A DNA stretch of 39,189 nucleotides from CAYFUF01 sp964346245 (GCA_964346245.1 CAYFUF010000014.1:1-39189), one strand, 5' to 3'; shown: positions 7,045-15,021, counted from the stretch's first letter. Notes: generated by a model not told the origin, from the sequence alone. Program-made: numbers and translations.

Positions 7045-7650
7045 AAGGGGGGGCGGTCTCGGCCGGTAGTTATCACCTTATTAATAGGCCTTGTGGGTGG
7101 TTTTGTCTTCCGCAAGCTCCATGTGACGGGCGCTTTTATGGTGGGCTTTTTTGTTATCAACGTTTTGGTGGGTGCCACAATTACTGCCGTGAGCGATATG
7201 AATCCGCTGACGGCTTACTTTGGTGCCGTGCCTGGTGGAATCGGCTTTATGCCCCTATTGGCGAGCGAGTATGGAGCAGACCCCGGCATCGTCGGCATGA
7301 TGGGTATCTTCCGACTCTTTGTGGGCATCGCGGTCTTTCCGTCGATGGTCCACCTCTTTTCGAGGAAGTTTTCCCCGAAAACCGGCCGCCAAGAGATAGA
7401 AGAGAAGAGGACGGTGAGAAAGGCGCAAGCGGAGAAGGTCAAAACGGACTTAGGAGACAAAGCGGTTGATCAAGAGAACCAGTCCGAGCCCATGCTCTAC
7501 CTGCTGGGCTTTCCCTTGATTGCTATCTGTGCCATTCCGGCAGGAGCAACAGATATTGCCCTGATCACGGAGGAGCTGGGCATAAAGAATCCAACGATTT
7601 CCATCTTTCCACTGCTTATCCTTGAATTGGTGGCCATCTTCTATTCCTAG
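7045..7650 (+). pseudogene. Remnant of an AbrB-type (AidB/AbrB family) membrane protein
   Basis: The frame holds AbrB-family pieces: a TM segment VVITLLIGLVGGFVFRKL, then NPLTAYFGAVPGG and LASEYGADPGIVGMMG, and a second repeat with AICAIPAGATDIALITEELG. Intact members have about 350 aa and some ten membrane segments. Here the first TM runs almost directly into the mid-protein PGG repeat, a charged linker follows, and the end is cut. No start codon with a binding site exists: the open frame continues upstream through the pckA terminator hairpin and into the pckA 3' end. Several in-frame deletions plus loss of the start make this a decayed gene. Its former role may have been membrane transport linked to the citrate locus. 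Confidence 0.65.
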
Positions 7651-7735
7651 TCGTTTGCGGAATCAGGAGGGTGGCCCCTATTGTTTTTTTACTGTTTTTT
7701 CCCGATGAAATGGCTGTTTTTCAAAAATACTATTT

Positions 7736-7741
7736 TATAAT
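7736..7741 (+). promoter_or_regulatory. Putative -10 element of the citDEF unit
   Basis: A perfect TATAAT preceded by an AT-rich stretch (7713-7735), with no good -35. It would give a leader of about 105 bases before citD that contains the hairpin at 7794-7820. Confidence 0.4.
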
Positions 7742-7793
7742 GTAGGGGAGAGGGGCGCTTTCTGTCTACTGAGTAGAAAGGGTTCACGAGGAA

Positions 7794-7820
7794 GAGGGAG
7801 CGAACATTCGCCTTACCCTC
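7794..7820 (+). promoter_or_regulatory. Leader hairpin upstream of citD
   Basis: GAGGG pairs with CCCTC and, nested inside, GCGAA pairs with TTCGC. This forms a compact hairpin about 35 bp before the citD start. The word AAACGTTT, a cre-like core, lies between it and the citD binding site. There is no T-run, so it is not a terminator as written. Confidence 0.4.
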
Positions 7821-7854
7821 ATGCTAAGAAAACGTTTAGAGGAAGGAGACTTGA

Positions 7855-8148
7855 ATGAAGCTTGAGAAGAAAGCCCAAGCAGGCACGCTAGAATCCAGTG
7901 ACGCTTTCGTTACTGTTGAACCAGCAGACGCGCTCGAGGTCACTATTGAAAGTTCAGTTTTAGCCCAATTTGGTGAGCAGATTAGGGAGACAGTAGATGA
8001 GGTGTTAAAGAATCTAGAAGTGGAAAGTGGCCATATTTTGGTCGATGACCGCGGCGCTTTGGATTGCACGTTGCGTTCCCGCGTACAAACCGCTGTTTTC
8101 CGTTCGATCGGCCAAACAGAAAACTTACCTTGGAGGACCAAGCTATGA
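7855..8148 (+). CDS. citD: Citrate lyase acyl carrier protein (gamma subunit) CitD
   Basis: The small acyl carrier subunit of citrate lyase, 97 aa. Its covalent prosthetic group carries acetyl and citryl groups between the alpha and beta subunits. The N-terminal AGTLESSD contains the serine that receives the group from CitX, near residue 14. The rest, including SGHILVDDRGALDCTLRSR, is typical of CitD. AAGGAG precedes the ATG. The stop overlaps the citE start as ATGA, so citD and citE are translationally coupled. Confidence 0.96.
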   Translation: MKLEKKAQAGTLESSDAFVTVEPADALEVTIESSVLAQFGEQIRETVDEVLKNLEVESGHILVDDRGALDCTLRSRVQTAVFRSIGQTENLPWRTKL

Positions 8149-9038
8149 GAAGAGAAGTCCGTCGATCAATGATGTTTTTGAATACCCAACGCGCTTCTTT
8201 GGTCAAGGATCCTTATGTATACGGCCCTGACTGTGTCATCCTAGACCTAGAGGATGCTGTTTCCATCAGCGAGAAGGATTCAGCTCGCATTCAACTCTAT
8301 AACACATTAAAGTATTTGGATTATGGCGATGTCGAGAAATGGGTCCGTGTCAATACCATCGACTCAGAATACTTCGCAGAGGATGTCCGCGCCGCTGTGG
8401 CAGGTGGTTGTGATGGTATCCGCATTCCGATGTGTGAGACCAAGGAGCAGGTGGAAATCGCTGAAGAGCATGTGAAGAAAGCAGAGGAAGAGTTTGGTCT
8501 GGAAGAGGGTTCAGTTATGCTGATGGCCGCTTTGGAGACTCCCCTATCCATCATCAACTGCTATGAGATTTGTAAAGCAAGCGACCGCCTCATGGGCGTC
8601 GCGCTATCCGGTGGAGATTTCGCTAGAACCATGCATGCGACGACGACCAAGACGGGTGAGGAGTACTTTATGGCCCGGTCTCAAATTGTCCTCGCCGCTC
8701 GGGCAGCTGGGGTCATGTGCTTTGACACCGTCTACACCGACCTAGATGACGAAGAGACCCTGCGCAAAGAAACGCAGATGATTAAGAACATGGGCTTCGA
8801 TGGCAAATCTATCATCAACCCACGTCAAATTGATATTGTCCATGACGTCTTCACCCCATCTGAAAAAGAGATTGAACAGGCCGAGCACCTTATCGTTGCG
8901 GTGGAAGAAGCCAAGAAGGAAGGCGTTGGCGTCCTTATTGTGGATGGCCGCATGGTAGATATTGCTCACGTCGAAGGAGCAAAGAGAACACTAGAATTAG
9001 CCAAAGCTGCTGGAAAGTATGAGGGAGACTTATCATGA
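8145..9038 (+). CDS. citE: Citrate lyase beta subunit (citryl-CoA lyase) CitE
   Basis: CitE cleaves citryl-ACP to acetyl-ACP and oxaloacetate, using a TIM-barrel fold of the HpcH/HpaI type. The 297-aa product begins MRREVRRSMMF. It shows DCVILDLEDAV (substrate and Mg region), VRVNT, IRIPMCET and LMAALETP, all expected for the family. An upstream in-frame ATG exists at 8064, but the one at 8145 has GGAGG at the right distance and forms the ATGA overlap with citD. The 3' end overlaps citF as ATGA. Confidence 0.96.
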   Translation: MRREVRRSMMFLNTQRASLVKDPYVYGPDCVILDLEDAVSISEKDSARIQLYNTLKYLDYGDVEKWVRVNTIDSEYFAEDVRAAVAGGCDGIRIPMCETKEQVEIAEEHVKKAEEEFGLEEGSVMLMAALETPLSIINCYEICKASDRLMGVALSGGDFARTMHATTTKTGEEYFMARSQIVLAARAAGVMCFDTVYTDLDDEETLRKETQMIKNMGFDGKSIINPRQIDIVHDVFTPSEKEIEQAEHLIVAVEEAKKEGVGVLIVDGRMVDIAHVEGAKRTLELAKAAGKYEGDLS

Positions 9039-10585
9039 AAAATGCTGTAAACAGAGATATCCCTGAAGAATTATTGAAGGACGGTCTGGAGGTCTTCCAA
9101 GGAGCTTACGCCCGCGACGGTTACGAGTACAAGAAGGATGCTCCAACGGTTAAGGCTGCCGTTAAGCCAAAGGAAGACAAGATCGTTTCTTCCATCAAAG
9201 AGGCAATTGAGAAGGTTGGACTGAAGGATGGCGACTGCATTTCCTTCCACCACCATTTCAGAAACGGTGACTACACTGCTGCTATGGTCATGGATGTCAT
9301 CCACGAAATGGGCATCAAGGACCTGTTCGTCTGCGCATCTTCTTTAGGTAAGGCCCACGCTAACTTCGTTCCGATGATTGAGGATGGCACTATCACAAGA
9401 ATTTCCTCATCAGGTGTTCGCGACGAGATCGGTGAAGCCCTATCTGCAGGAAAACTCAAGTATCCTGCCATGATCCGCAGCCACGGCGGCCGCGTTCGCG
9501 CTATCGAGACAGGCGATGTCCACGTAAACGTCGCTTTCATCGGCGCTTCCTCTTCTGACAAGTATGGTAACGCCAGCGGCAAGAACGGCAAGAGCAACTG
9601 CGGCGTCTTATCTTATGCAGATGTGGATGCCCGCCACGCTGATAAAGTCATCGTCATTACCGACACCTTAGTTGCCGCACCAAACTACCCCAACCCCATC
9701 AAGGGCGTGGATGTAGACTATGTGGTCGAGGTCGACAGCGTTGGTGATCCAAGCAAAATCGCTTCGGGCGCAATCCGCCTGACCAAGGACCCCAGAGAAC
9801 TCAAAATGGCCGATTACTGTGCCCAAGTCGTTGCTGGAACCGAATGGTTCAAGGATGGCTTCTCCTTCCAAACGGGAGCAGGTGGCGCATCGCTAGCAAC
9901 AACCGTCATGTTAAAACCCTATTTGGAAAAAGCAGGTATCACCATGGGTTGGGCCATGGGCGGAATCACCGAACCCCTAGTCAACCTCATGAAGGAAGGT
10001 TACATTGACCAGCTAGTCGACGACCAATCCTTCGACATTCCTTCTGTCGAGTCGGTCCACACCAACCCTAACCACCATGAGATCAGTTGCTCAGAATACG
10101 CCAACCCCATGAACAAGGGCGCTTATGTCAACTACCTTGACTATGTCATCCTGGGTGCCTTGGAAGTAGATAAAGACTTTAACGTCAATGTTGTCCAAGG
10201 GTCGGACGGTAAGATTCAGGGCGCACCAGGTGGCCACGTGGATACCTCCGCTGGTTCCAAGTGCTCCATCGTCGTTGCTCCTCTAATCCGTAGCCGTACT
10301 GCCACCATCCGCGAGTCCGTTACCTCCGTTACTACGCCTGGCGAAACGGTTGATGTTGTGGTCACCGACTATGGTGTAGCGGTCAACCCTCTGCGCCAAG
10401 ACATCTTAGAGCAACTGCAAAAGACTTCCCTTCCTCTGGTCACCATCGATGAGCTCATCGAAAAGGCAGAGAAAATTGTAGGCAAGCCCAATCCAATTGA
10501 ATTCGAAGATGAGGTTGTTGCCCTTATTGAATACCGCGATGGCACCATCATCGACGTCATCCGCAAGCCAAAGAAGTTGAAGTAA
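9035..10585 (+). CDS. citF: Citrate lyase alpha subunit (citrate:acetyl-ACP transferase) CitF
   Basis: CitF exchanges acetyl for citrate on the acyl carrier protein. At 516 aa it has normal length. Typical blocks are SFHHHFRNGDY near residue 71, IRSHGGRVRAIETGDV, AFIGASSSDKYGN, QTGAGGASLA and QGAPGGHVDTSAG. It is third in the coupled citDEF run, overlapping citE by 4 bp. Codon use is rich in C-ending codons compared with the regulator that follows, which fits a highly expressed gene. Confidence 0.97.
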   Translation: MKNAVNRDIPEELLKDGLEVFQGAYARDGYEYKKDAPTVKAAVKPKEDKIVSSIKEAIEKVGLKDGDCISFHHHFRNGDYTAAMVMDVIHEMGIKDLFVCASSLGKAHANFVPMIEDGTITRISSSGVRDEIGEALSAGKLKYPAMIRSHGGRVRAIETGDVHVNVAFIGASSSDKYGNASGKNGKSNCGVLSYADVDARHADKVIVITDTLVAAPNYPNPIKGVDVDYVVEVDSVGDPSKIASGAIRLTKDPRELKMADYCAQVVAGTEWFKDGFSFQTGAGGASLATTVMLKPYLEKAGITMGWAMGGITEPLVNLMKEGYIDQLVDDQSFDIPSVESVHTNPNHHEISCSEYANPMNKGAYVNYLDYVILGALEVDKDFNVNVVQGSDGKIQGAPGGHVDTSAGSKCSIVVAPLIRSRTATIRESVTSVTTPGETVDVVVTDYGVAVNPLRQDILEQLQKTSLPLVTIDELIEKAEKIVGKPNPIEFEDEVVALIEYRDGTIIDVIRKPKKLK

Positions 10586-10711
10586 GCTTTCTCGATAGAA
10601 AAGATTTCAACATTAATAACTAAACTTGTTTCTAAGTCGCATTCAATGGATAATAGTATTGTAGGAGAGTAAAAGAGTACGATTAACTGTAAAAACAAGG
10701 GGGGACTATTG

Positions 10712-11398
10712 ATGGAGAGATCAAATACCTTATCTGAGGATGTTTATCACATTATTCGATCAAACATCATCAATGGCATTTGGGAAATGGGGAAACGCTT
10801 AACGGAGAAGGAATTGTCTGAACAGATCCATGTCTCGAGGACCCCCATCCGGTGGGCGCTGAGTCGACTCTACGATGAAGGCCTGCTCTATTATCATAAG
10901 AATGTTGGTTACCGAGTCCGTATCATCACCGTTGACGATATCATTGAGATTTACAAGATTCGCCTTGCTCTCGAAGTCTTATCCTTCCGCGAAGCATCCA
11001 TGCAGATGTCGGATGAGGACTTCCAGGTCTTAGAAGGAATCTTAGCCACTTCCAAGCAAGCCATCGAAAACAACGACCCGGTCGGCTTGTTAGGCTCATC
11101 GTCAGAATTCAACCTCATCATCTACGATTTTGCCAAGATGCCCAGGTTGAAGATGATTCAGCAAAACCTGCAGGAGTACCTAGCGAGTTTCCGCAAGATT
11201 TCCTTCGGCGGCGAGAACAATGAACGCCGGGAGATAGCGGTCTACGAGCACGAGCAGATTATTAGAGCAATGAAAAACAGAGACTTCTCCACCCTAGAAG
11301 TCCTCATCGAGGACCACCTCAATCGGTCCAAGGAGTACATCCTGTCCCTTGCCAAAGAATACGGGACTGACTACTTCAGCGAGGACGATATCGAATAA
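10712..11398 (+). CDS. GntR-family (FadR/FCD) transcription regulator, probable citrate regulator
   Basis: A regulator of 228 aa. The N-terminal winged helix-turn-helix (about residues 5-70) contains LTEKELSEQIHVSRTPIRWAL, and LYYHKNVGYRV is the wing. A helical FCD ligand domain follows from about residue 85, with the acidic and His residues expected for metal and carboxylate binding (EFNLIIYD, EHEQIIRAM, DHLNRSKEY). It lies 126 bp after citF on the same strand, as citO does in Enterococcus, so citrate sensing is the natural inference. The TTGTATACAA palindrome before citG is a plausible target. ATG 10712 is preferred over the TTG at 10709 for its spacing from AAGGGGGG. Confidence 0.88.
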   Translation: MERSNTLSEDVYHIIRSNIINGIWEMGKRLTEKELSEQIHVSRTPIRWALSRLYDEGLLYYHKNVGYRVRIITVDDIIEIYKIRLALEVLSFREASMQMSDEDFQVLEGILATSKQAIENNDPVGLLGSSSEFNLIIYDFAKMPRLKMIQQNLQEYLASFRKISFGGENNERREIAVYEHEQIIRAMKNRDFSTLEVLIEDHLNRSKEYILSLAKEYGTDYFSEDDIE

Positions 11399-11404
11399 GT
11401 AAAA

Positions 11405-11452
11405 GCGGCAGCTAGGCTAGACTTTGCGTCTACTCCTAGCCGCCGCTTTTTT
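11405..11452 (+). terminator. Rho-independent terminator of the cit unit
   Basis: GCGGC-A-GCTAGG (11405-11416) pairs with CCTAGC-C-GCCGC (11435-11446), with one internal mismatch, followed by six T. It ends the citDEF-regulator transcript. Confidence 0.85.
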
Positions 11453-11635
11453 AGTTGGCTTGTTTAGAGAGAGGCACTCAACATCCACCGACTCGCTAGG
11501 TCCTCGGCGCTTCGCTCCTGCGGATTTCGCTCATCGATGGTTTTTGATACAGTTGGGTGTGGGTCGGCAACTACTGCGGTATGGAGTTTCGGGTTGGTGG
11601 GGCGTGGGACTTGTGGAAATGTGGGTTTGAGGATA

Positions 11636-11956
11636 CTAAGGTTGGAAATAACTTCGGTGTACTTGAGGATTCTCGATTTCGAAAATGCTAAGGTCAAAAG
11701 TGGCTACGGCATACTTGAGGAATTCTCGATTTTGGAAAACTAAGGTTAAAGAGACTCAAAAACCACCAAGTCGCTAGAACCTCGAAGCTTTACTCGGAAA
11801 ATGGCTAGTATAAAATTAAAAAGAAAAAACTTAAGGTCATTTTTCTCGAAAAATGACTAGTATAAATTCGAAAATAAAAATCTTTAGGTCACTTTGCCCA
11901 AAAAATGACTAGTATAAATTCAAAAAGAAAAATCTTAAGGTCAAAAATACTTCTTC
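11636..11956. repeat. Tandem 52-bp-period repeat array (type A)
   Basis: The word CTAAGG recurs at 11636, 11688 and 11740. After a 39-bp insertion the related TTAAGGTCA recurs at 11831, 11883 and 11935. Each step within a run is exactly 52 bp. The later units also share ATG(A/G)CTAGTATAAA at 11801, 11853 and 11905, again 52 bp apart. The unit starting at 11831 forms a hairpin, GTCATTTTT with AAAAATGAC around CTCG. The earlier units are strongly diverged. Confidence 0.75.
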
Positions 11957-12084
11957 TGGAAGAAAATTAAAATGATTGTTGGACAATGTATTGGTCAACC
12001 ATTAATTATACCAGCATACAAAGAGAGGACCAGGCACAAAAGCCAGGTCCTCTTTTTGTTAGTAGCCTATATTGCAACAGCCCC
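11905..12084. repeat. Dispersed repeat module, copy 1 (inverted copy at window end)
   Basis: This block matches, in reverse orientation, 38993-39189. The shared parts in order are ACTAGTATAAA, a TT(A/G)(A/G)GGTC word, a 25-bp stretch identical in both copies (11984-12008 versus 39068-39092), a hairpin with AGAGGACC, and the end TTGCAACAGCCCC. The end GGGGCTGTTGCAA resembles terminal inverted repeats of insertion sequences. No transposase is present, so a MITE-like or IS-derived remnant is likely. Confidence 0.75.
12024..12057 (+). terminator. Terminator-like hairpin within the dispersed module
   Basis: AGAGGACCAGGC pairs with GCCAGGTCCTCT with one mismatch, followed by TTTTTG. The equivalent hairpin is present in the inverted copy near 39021-39054. 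It has terminator form but belongs to the repeat, with no gene directly upstream. Confidence 0.55.
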
Positions 12085-12187
12085 TTTTTGTTTGGGGTAA
12101 TGTGATTGAGCAGGGCGGGATCATGGCCCGGCCAAGTTCACCAGACGTCCCAAAGAGGGTCATCTTCCCTTATTTCATGCAGCTAAA

Positions 12188-12491
12188 TCATACCAAATAG
12201 CAGAATTAGACAAATTGTGATGACCAAAAATTGGCGGAGGTCATACCATATCCCAAGAATCAAGAAATTGGTATGACAAAAAATCGGAGCGAGTCATACC
12301 ATTTCGCCGTAAACCAAGATTTGGTATGACCCGAAGCGCCCGTCCAGTCATCACAAATGAGAAAAATTGGCATTTTGGTATGACCCAAGGGGTGAAGATG
12401 GGCATACCAAAATGCCTAAAACTAAGATATGGTATGATTCTGACGTGAAATCTGTCCTACCAAATGATGGAAAGCTGAGTTTTGGTAGGAC
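12188..12491. repeat. Array of six palindromic units, period 52-55 bp (type B)
   Basis: Units start at 12188, 12240, 12293, 12347, 12402 and 12454, with steps of 52, 53, 54, 55 and 52. The consensus is GTCATACCA, about 20 variable bases, TGGTATGAC, then 15-18 variable bases. Arms vary. The last unit has GTCCTACCA paired with TGGTAGGAC, a compensated change. Units 1 and 4 each carry a GTCATCACAA-type arm (the right arm in unit 1, the left arm in unit 4). Loops and spacers are not conserved. No gene lies inside. Confidence 0.8.
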
Positions 12492-12575
12492 TGCAACCCA
12501 TTGTAGGTCCTTAATAGGTAACCTTCTTCACTTCAACGATACCGTAAGGAACAACATTTCAATCATCTAAATCGC

Positions 12576-13757
12576 TTAGTATTCGCCTCGGTAAATCTGT
12601 TGCAAGCGCTCATCGGTCAAGTCGGTGTGGTAGAAGAGGCGGAAGAATTCCTTCACTTCCTCATCCACGTTGTAGTTGACGTAGTCGGGATAGATCAGGC
12701 CGGTCAACCAACGGACGCCGACGATGCGGTTGGCGCCTGTGGGGCGGTCAACCCAGCTGAAGGGGGCGTTGGGTGTGCCGTAGACTTTGCCCTCTTGGAC
12801 CGCCTTGAGGGAGGCGTAGTTGGGATCATCCATGAGTTTTTGGGCGGCGCTGTCGCCTGTGATATCCGCCTTGGGCTCGCCATTGAGGACGATAACGTCA
12901 GGGTCCCAGGCAAGCAGCTGCTCGGCAGAGATTTGAACGCGAGAGCCATCGCCCATCTCCAGATCAGCCACGTTGATTCCCTGCACCATGTCAATCAGTT
13001 GGCCATGGCTTGAGCCTACCGGTGCAGTTTCCAAGGAATCCTCGCCGTTGCCATAATAGATGCGGACCTTCTCGTCCTCGGGGATGTTCATGCTTTCGAT
13101 ATCATCGAAGGTCTTTTCGGCGTAAGCCGCTAACTCTTCGGCTCGGTCTTCGACGCCGAAGAGGTCGCCCATGAAGCGGTAGGCTTCAGGTGCAGCAGTC
13201 AAGTCGCCATCCACGACGACGACAGGAATTCCCAGGCTATCCTGCAGAGCATCCGCATCGGAAATGGTGGCGTCGTTAATGGTGCCGACAATGAGGGCAA
13301 TGGTGGGGTCTGCTGCAATAACGGCCTCGAAGTTGATGGCATCGCCCATACCAAAGTTTGGCAAGTCCTGATACTCCTCGAGGATGACGCTTCTTTCCAC
13401 CTCGTTAAGCTCGTAGTTCCAGCCTAGTAGCTTCTCAGGAACTAGGGTGTAGAGGTAGATGGCGGTGACAGGGTTTTGCGAGAAGATGGTATCGATATGA
13501 CTAGGAACGACAACGCTCCGGCCAGCCATATCGATTATCTCGCGGTTTTGATCAGCCTCCGCATCATCTTCAGTGCTTTCGCTAGTTGAGCTTTCCTCGG
13601 AAGACTCATCACTTTCACTAGCTTGGCTAGCGGAAGTTTCCTCTGCTGTTGTAGACTCCTCAATCTCTTTCTCGTCAGTCGTTTCATTGCTGCAAGCGAC
13701 CAGCATGGTTAGAGCTAAGGTCAAAAGCAAAAGTAGGGACAAAAAATTTTTTCTCAT
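12576..13757 (-). CDS. ABC transporter substrate-binding lipoprotein (iron/cobalamin type)
   Basis: An extracellular lipoprotein of 393 aa. The signal peptide MRKNFLSLLLLLTLALTMLVAC has the lipobox LVAC, with the lipid-carrying Cys near residue 22. A Ser/Glu/Asp-rich linker of about 45 residues follows, then a periplasmic-binding-protein fold of the TroA/BtuF-like class (DMAGRSVVVPSHIDTIF; DPDVIVLNG). This class binds ferric siderophores, haem or cobalamin; the ligand is not visible. ATG 13757 is chosen because AAAGGAG precedes it and the signal peptide starts there; the longer frame to 13826 is implausible. It is divergent from its permease and ATPase genes, with a shared 219-bp promoter region. 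Confidence 0.9.
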   Translation of the reverse strand: MRKNFLSLLLLLTLALTMLVACSNETTDEKEIEESTTAEETSASQASESDESSEESSTSESTEDDAEADQNREIIDMAGRSVVVPSHIDTIFSQNPVTAIYLYTLVPEKLLGWNYELNEVERSVILEEYQDLPNFGMGDAINFEAVIAADPTIALIVGTINDATISDADALQDSLGIPVVVVDGDLTAAPEAYRFMGDLFGVEDRAEELAAYAEKTFDDIESMNIPEDEKVRIYYGNGEDSLETAPVGSSHGQLIDMVQGINVADLEMGDGSRVQISAEQLLAWDPDVIVLNGEPKADITGDSAAQKLMDDPNYASLKAVQEGKVYGTPNAPFSWVDRPTGANRIVGVRWLTGLIYPDYVNYNVDEEVKEFFRLFYHTDLTDERLQQIYRGEY

Positions 13758-13976
13758 TTCATTATTCTCCTTTCTATATGAACAAAGAAACAAACTTGCT
13801 TCCTTGCCAATAGCATAAAGCACCATAGGTCATTATCTTCAAACAGATGAATTATTCTATACAAACGTTTCCATTACAAACCGTTATGGTGTATTATTAA
13901 ATAAGGTCATTTGCTTATCCAAGTAATATGACAAAGATAATAAAATCGTTCGCAAATTAGATAAGGAAGGAACAGT
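13758..13976. promoter_or_regulatory. Divergent regulatory region of the metal/corrinoid ABC importer
   Basis: An AT-rich region between two divergent genes of one transporter. It holds two direct AGGTCATT words (13828 and 13905) and a cre-like AAACGTTT (near 13864). No convincing Fur box or cobalamin riboswitch is visible; the leader is too short for a cobalamin riboswitch. Confidence 0.45.
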
Positions 13977-15020
13977 ATGGACGTCAACAATAAAACCATT
14001 CACGAGGAAAGTATTCAGAGGCGGCGTTACCGAATCGTCCTCCTTGTGATGTTCATTGCAATGCTCATTGCCACTTTTATTTCCTTCGGCATCGGTTATT
14101 ATCCGCTCTCGCCAGGACAGGTTGTGGCTGCTTTCGCCTCAAAGTTCGGCTATGAAGGGGAAGTCTTGCCTCAGGCAATGACCATCTTCTGGAACATCCG
14201 CCTGCCTAGGATCTTGTCTGCCATCTTCATCGGCGCATCCCTATCCGTTGCAGGTTCTACATACCAGGGCATGTTTCGCAACCCCTTGGTCTCCCCAGAT
14301 ATCCTGGGCGTCTCCTCCGGAGCAGGCCTAGGCGCAGCCTTTGCCATCCTGAACGGCGCCCCCAACTCACTAGTCCAAGGCGCGGCTTTCGCCGGCGGTA
14401 TACTCGCCGTCATCGCCGCCTACATCATCAGCCGAAAATCCACCTATTCTCATACCTTGAGCTTGGTGTTGACGGGATCAATGATCATGGCCCTATGCAA
14501 TGCGGGCATCACGATGATTAAGTACGTGGCGGACCCTAACGATGTCTTGCAGCAGATTACCTTCTGGCTCATGGGTAGCCTGACCAAAACCACCATGGAC
14601 GCCTTTATGTGGAGCTTCGTGCCCATGATTATCGGCCTGGTGATTATCTTCGTCCTCCGCTGGCGGATTAACCTGCTCACCTTGGACGAGGAAGAAGCCA
14701 AGAGCCTTGGCATCAACATCCGCTTCTACCGTATTATCTTCATCGCGGCGGCCACTTTGCTCAGCGCGGCGGCTGTTTGCCTGGGCGGTCTGATTGGTTG
14801 GGTGGGGTTGATGATTCCACACATGGCCCGGGCCATAGTCGGCGTAGACTACAAACGCCTCATCCCCGCGGCGGCCATGCTTGGCGCCACCTACCTTGTC
14901 CTCATGGACGATTTAGCGAGGGCCATCCTGTCGATGGAACTGCCCATCGGTGTGGTAACGAGCATCATGGGTGCCCCCTTCTTCGTGTATCTGATCATCC
15001 GCCGAAAGGAGAGAACCTGA
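13977..15020 (+). CDS. FecCD-family ABC transporter permease
   Basis: An integral membrane permease of 347 aa. Family motifs include FWNIRLPRILSAIFIGASLSV near residue 65, GMFRNPLVSPDILGVSSGAGLGA near residue 100 and GLIGWVGLMIPHMAR near residue 270. Alternating hydrophobic stretches agree with the eight to ten membrane spans of this family. It would form the channel of an importer for iron chelates or corrinoids. AAGGAA precedes the ATG. The ATPase gene starts one base after its stop. Confidence 0.93.
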   Translation: MDVNNKTIHEESIQRRRYRIVLLVMFIAMLIATFISFGIGYYPLSPGQVVAAFASKFGYEGEVLPQAMTIFWNIRLPRILSAIFIGASLSVAGSTYQGMFRNPLVSPDILGVSSGAGLGAAFAILNGAPNSLVQGAAFAGGILAVIAAYIISRKSTYSHTLSLVLTGSMIMALCNAGITMIKYVADPNDVLQQITFWLMGSLTKTTMDAFMWSFVPMIIGLVIIFVLRWRINLLTLDEEEAKSLGINIRFYRIIFIAAATLLSAAAVCLGGLIGWVGLMIPHMARAIVGVDYKRLIPAAAMLGATYLVLMDDLARAILSMELPIGVVTSIMGAPFFVYLIIRRKERT

Positions 15021-15021
15021 T

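Larger units (their letters stand above)
11453..12575. other. 1.1-kb gene-free region filled with repeats
   Basis: No open frame here has a binding site or a recognisable protein. The left part (11466-11525 and again 11749-11800) holds two diverged copies of a segment containing ACC(G/A)A(C/G)TCGCTAG. Then follow a 52-bp-period repeat (from 11636), a module shared with the window end (about 11905-12084) and six palindromic units (12188-12491). Listed separately. Confidence 0.7.

Noticed and set aside
8064..8144. Longer citE start
   Set aside because: It lies in citD, has no binding site and adds residues not expected in CitE; the ATGA overlap start is far better.
12188..12491. CRISPR array
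   Set aside because: The repeats are 9-base inverted arms, not 23-40-base direct repeats, loops are flanked by opposite arms, and no cas gene is present. TIGR-type arrays, which also have dyad repeats, were considered, but no Nop-domain Tas gene is in the window.
12367..12570. A 67-codon + strand open frame
   Set aside because: It runs through the palindromic units, has no binding site and its product resembles nothing.
13758..13976. Cobalamin riboswitch or Fur box for the importer
   Set aside because: The region is too short for the cobalamin aptamer on either side, no B12-box-like sequence is seen, and no good Fur palindrome was found.
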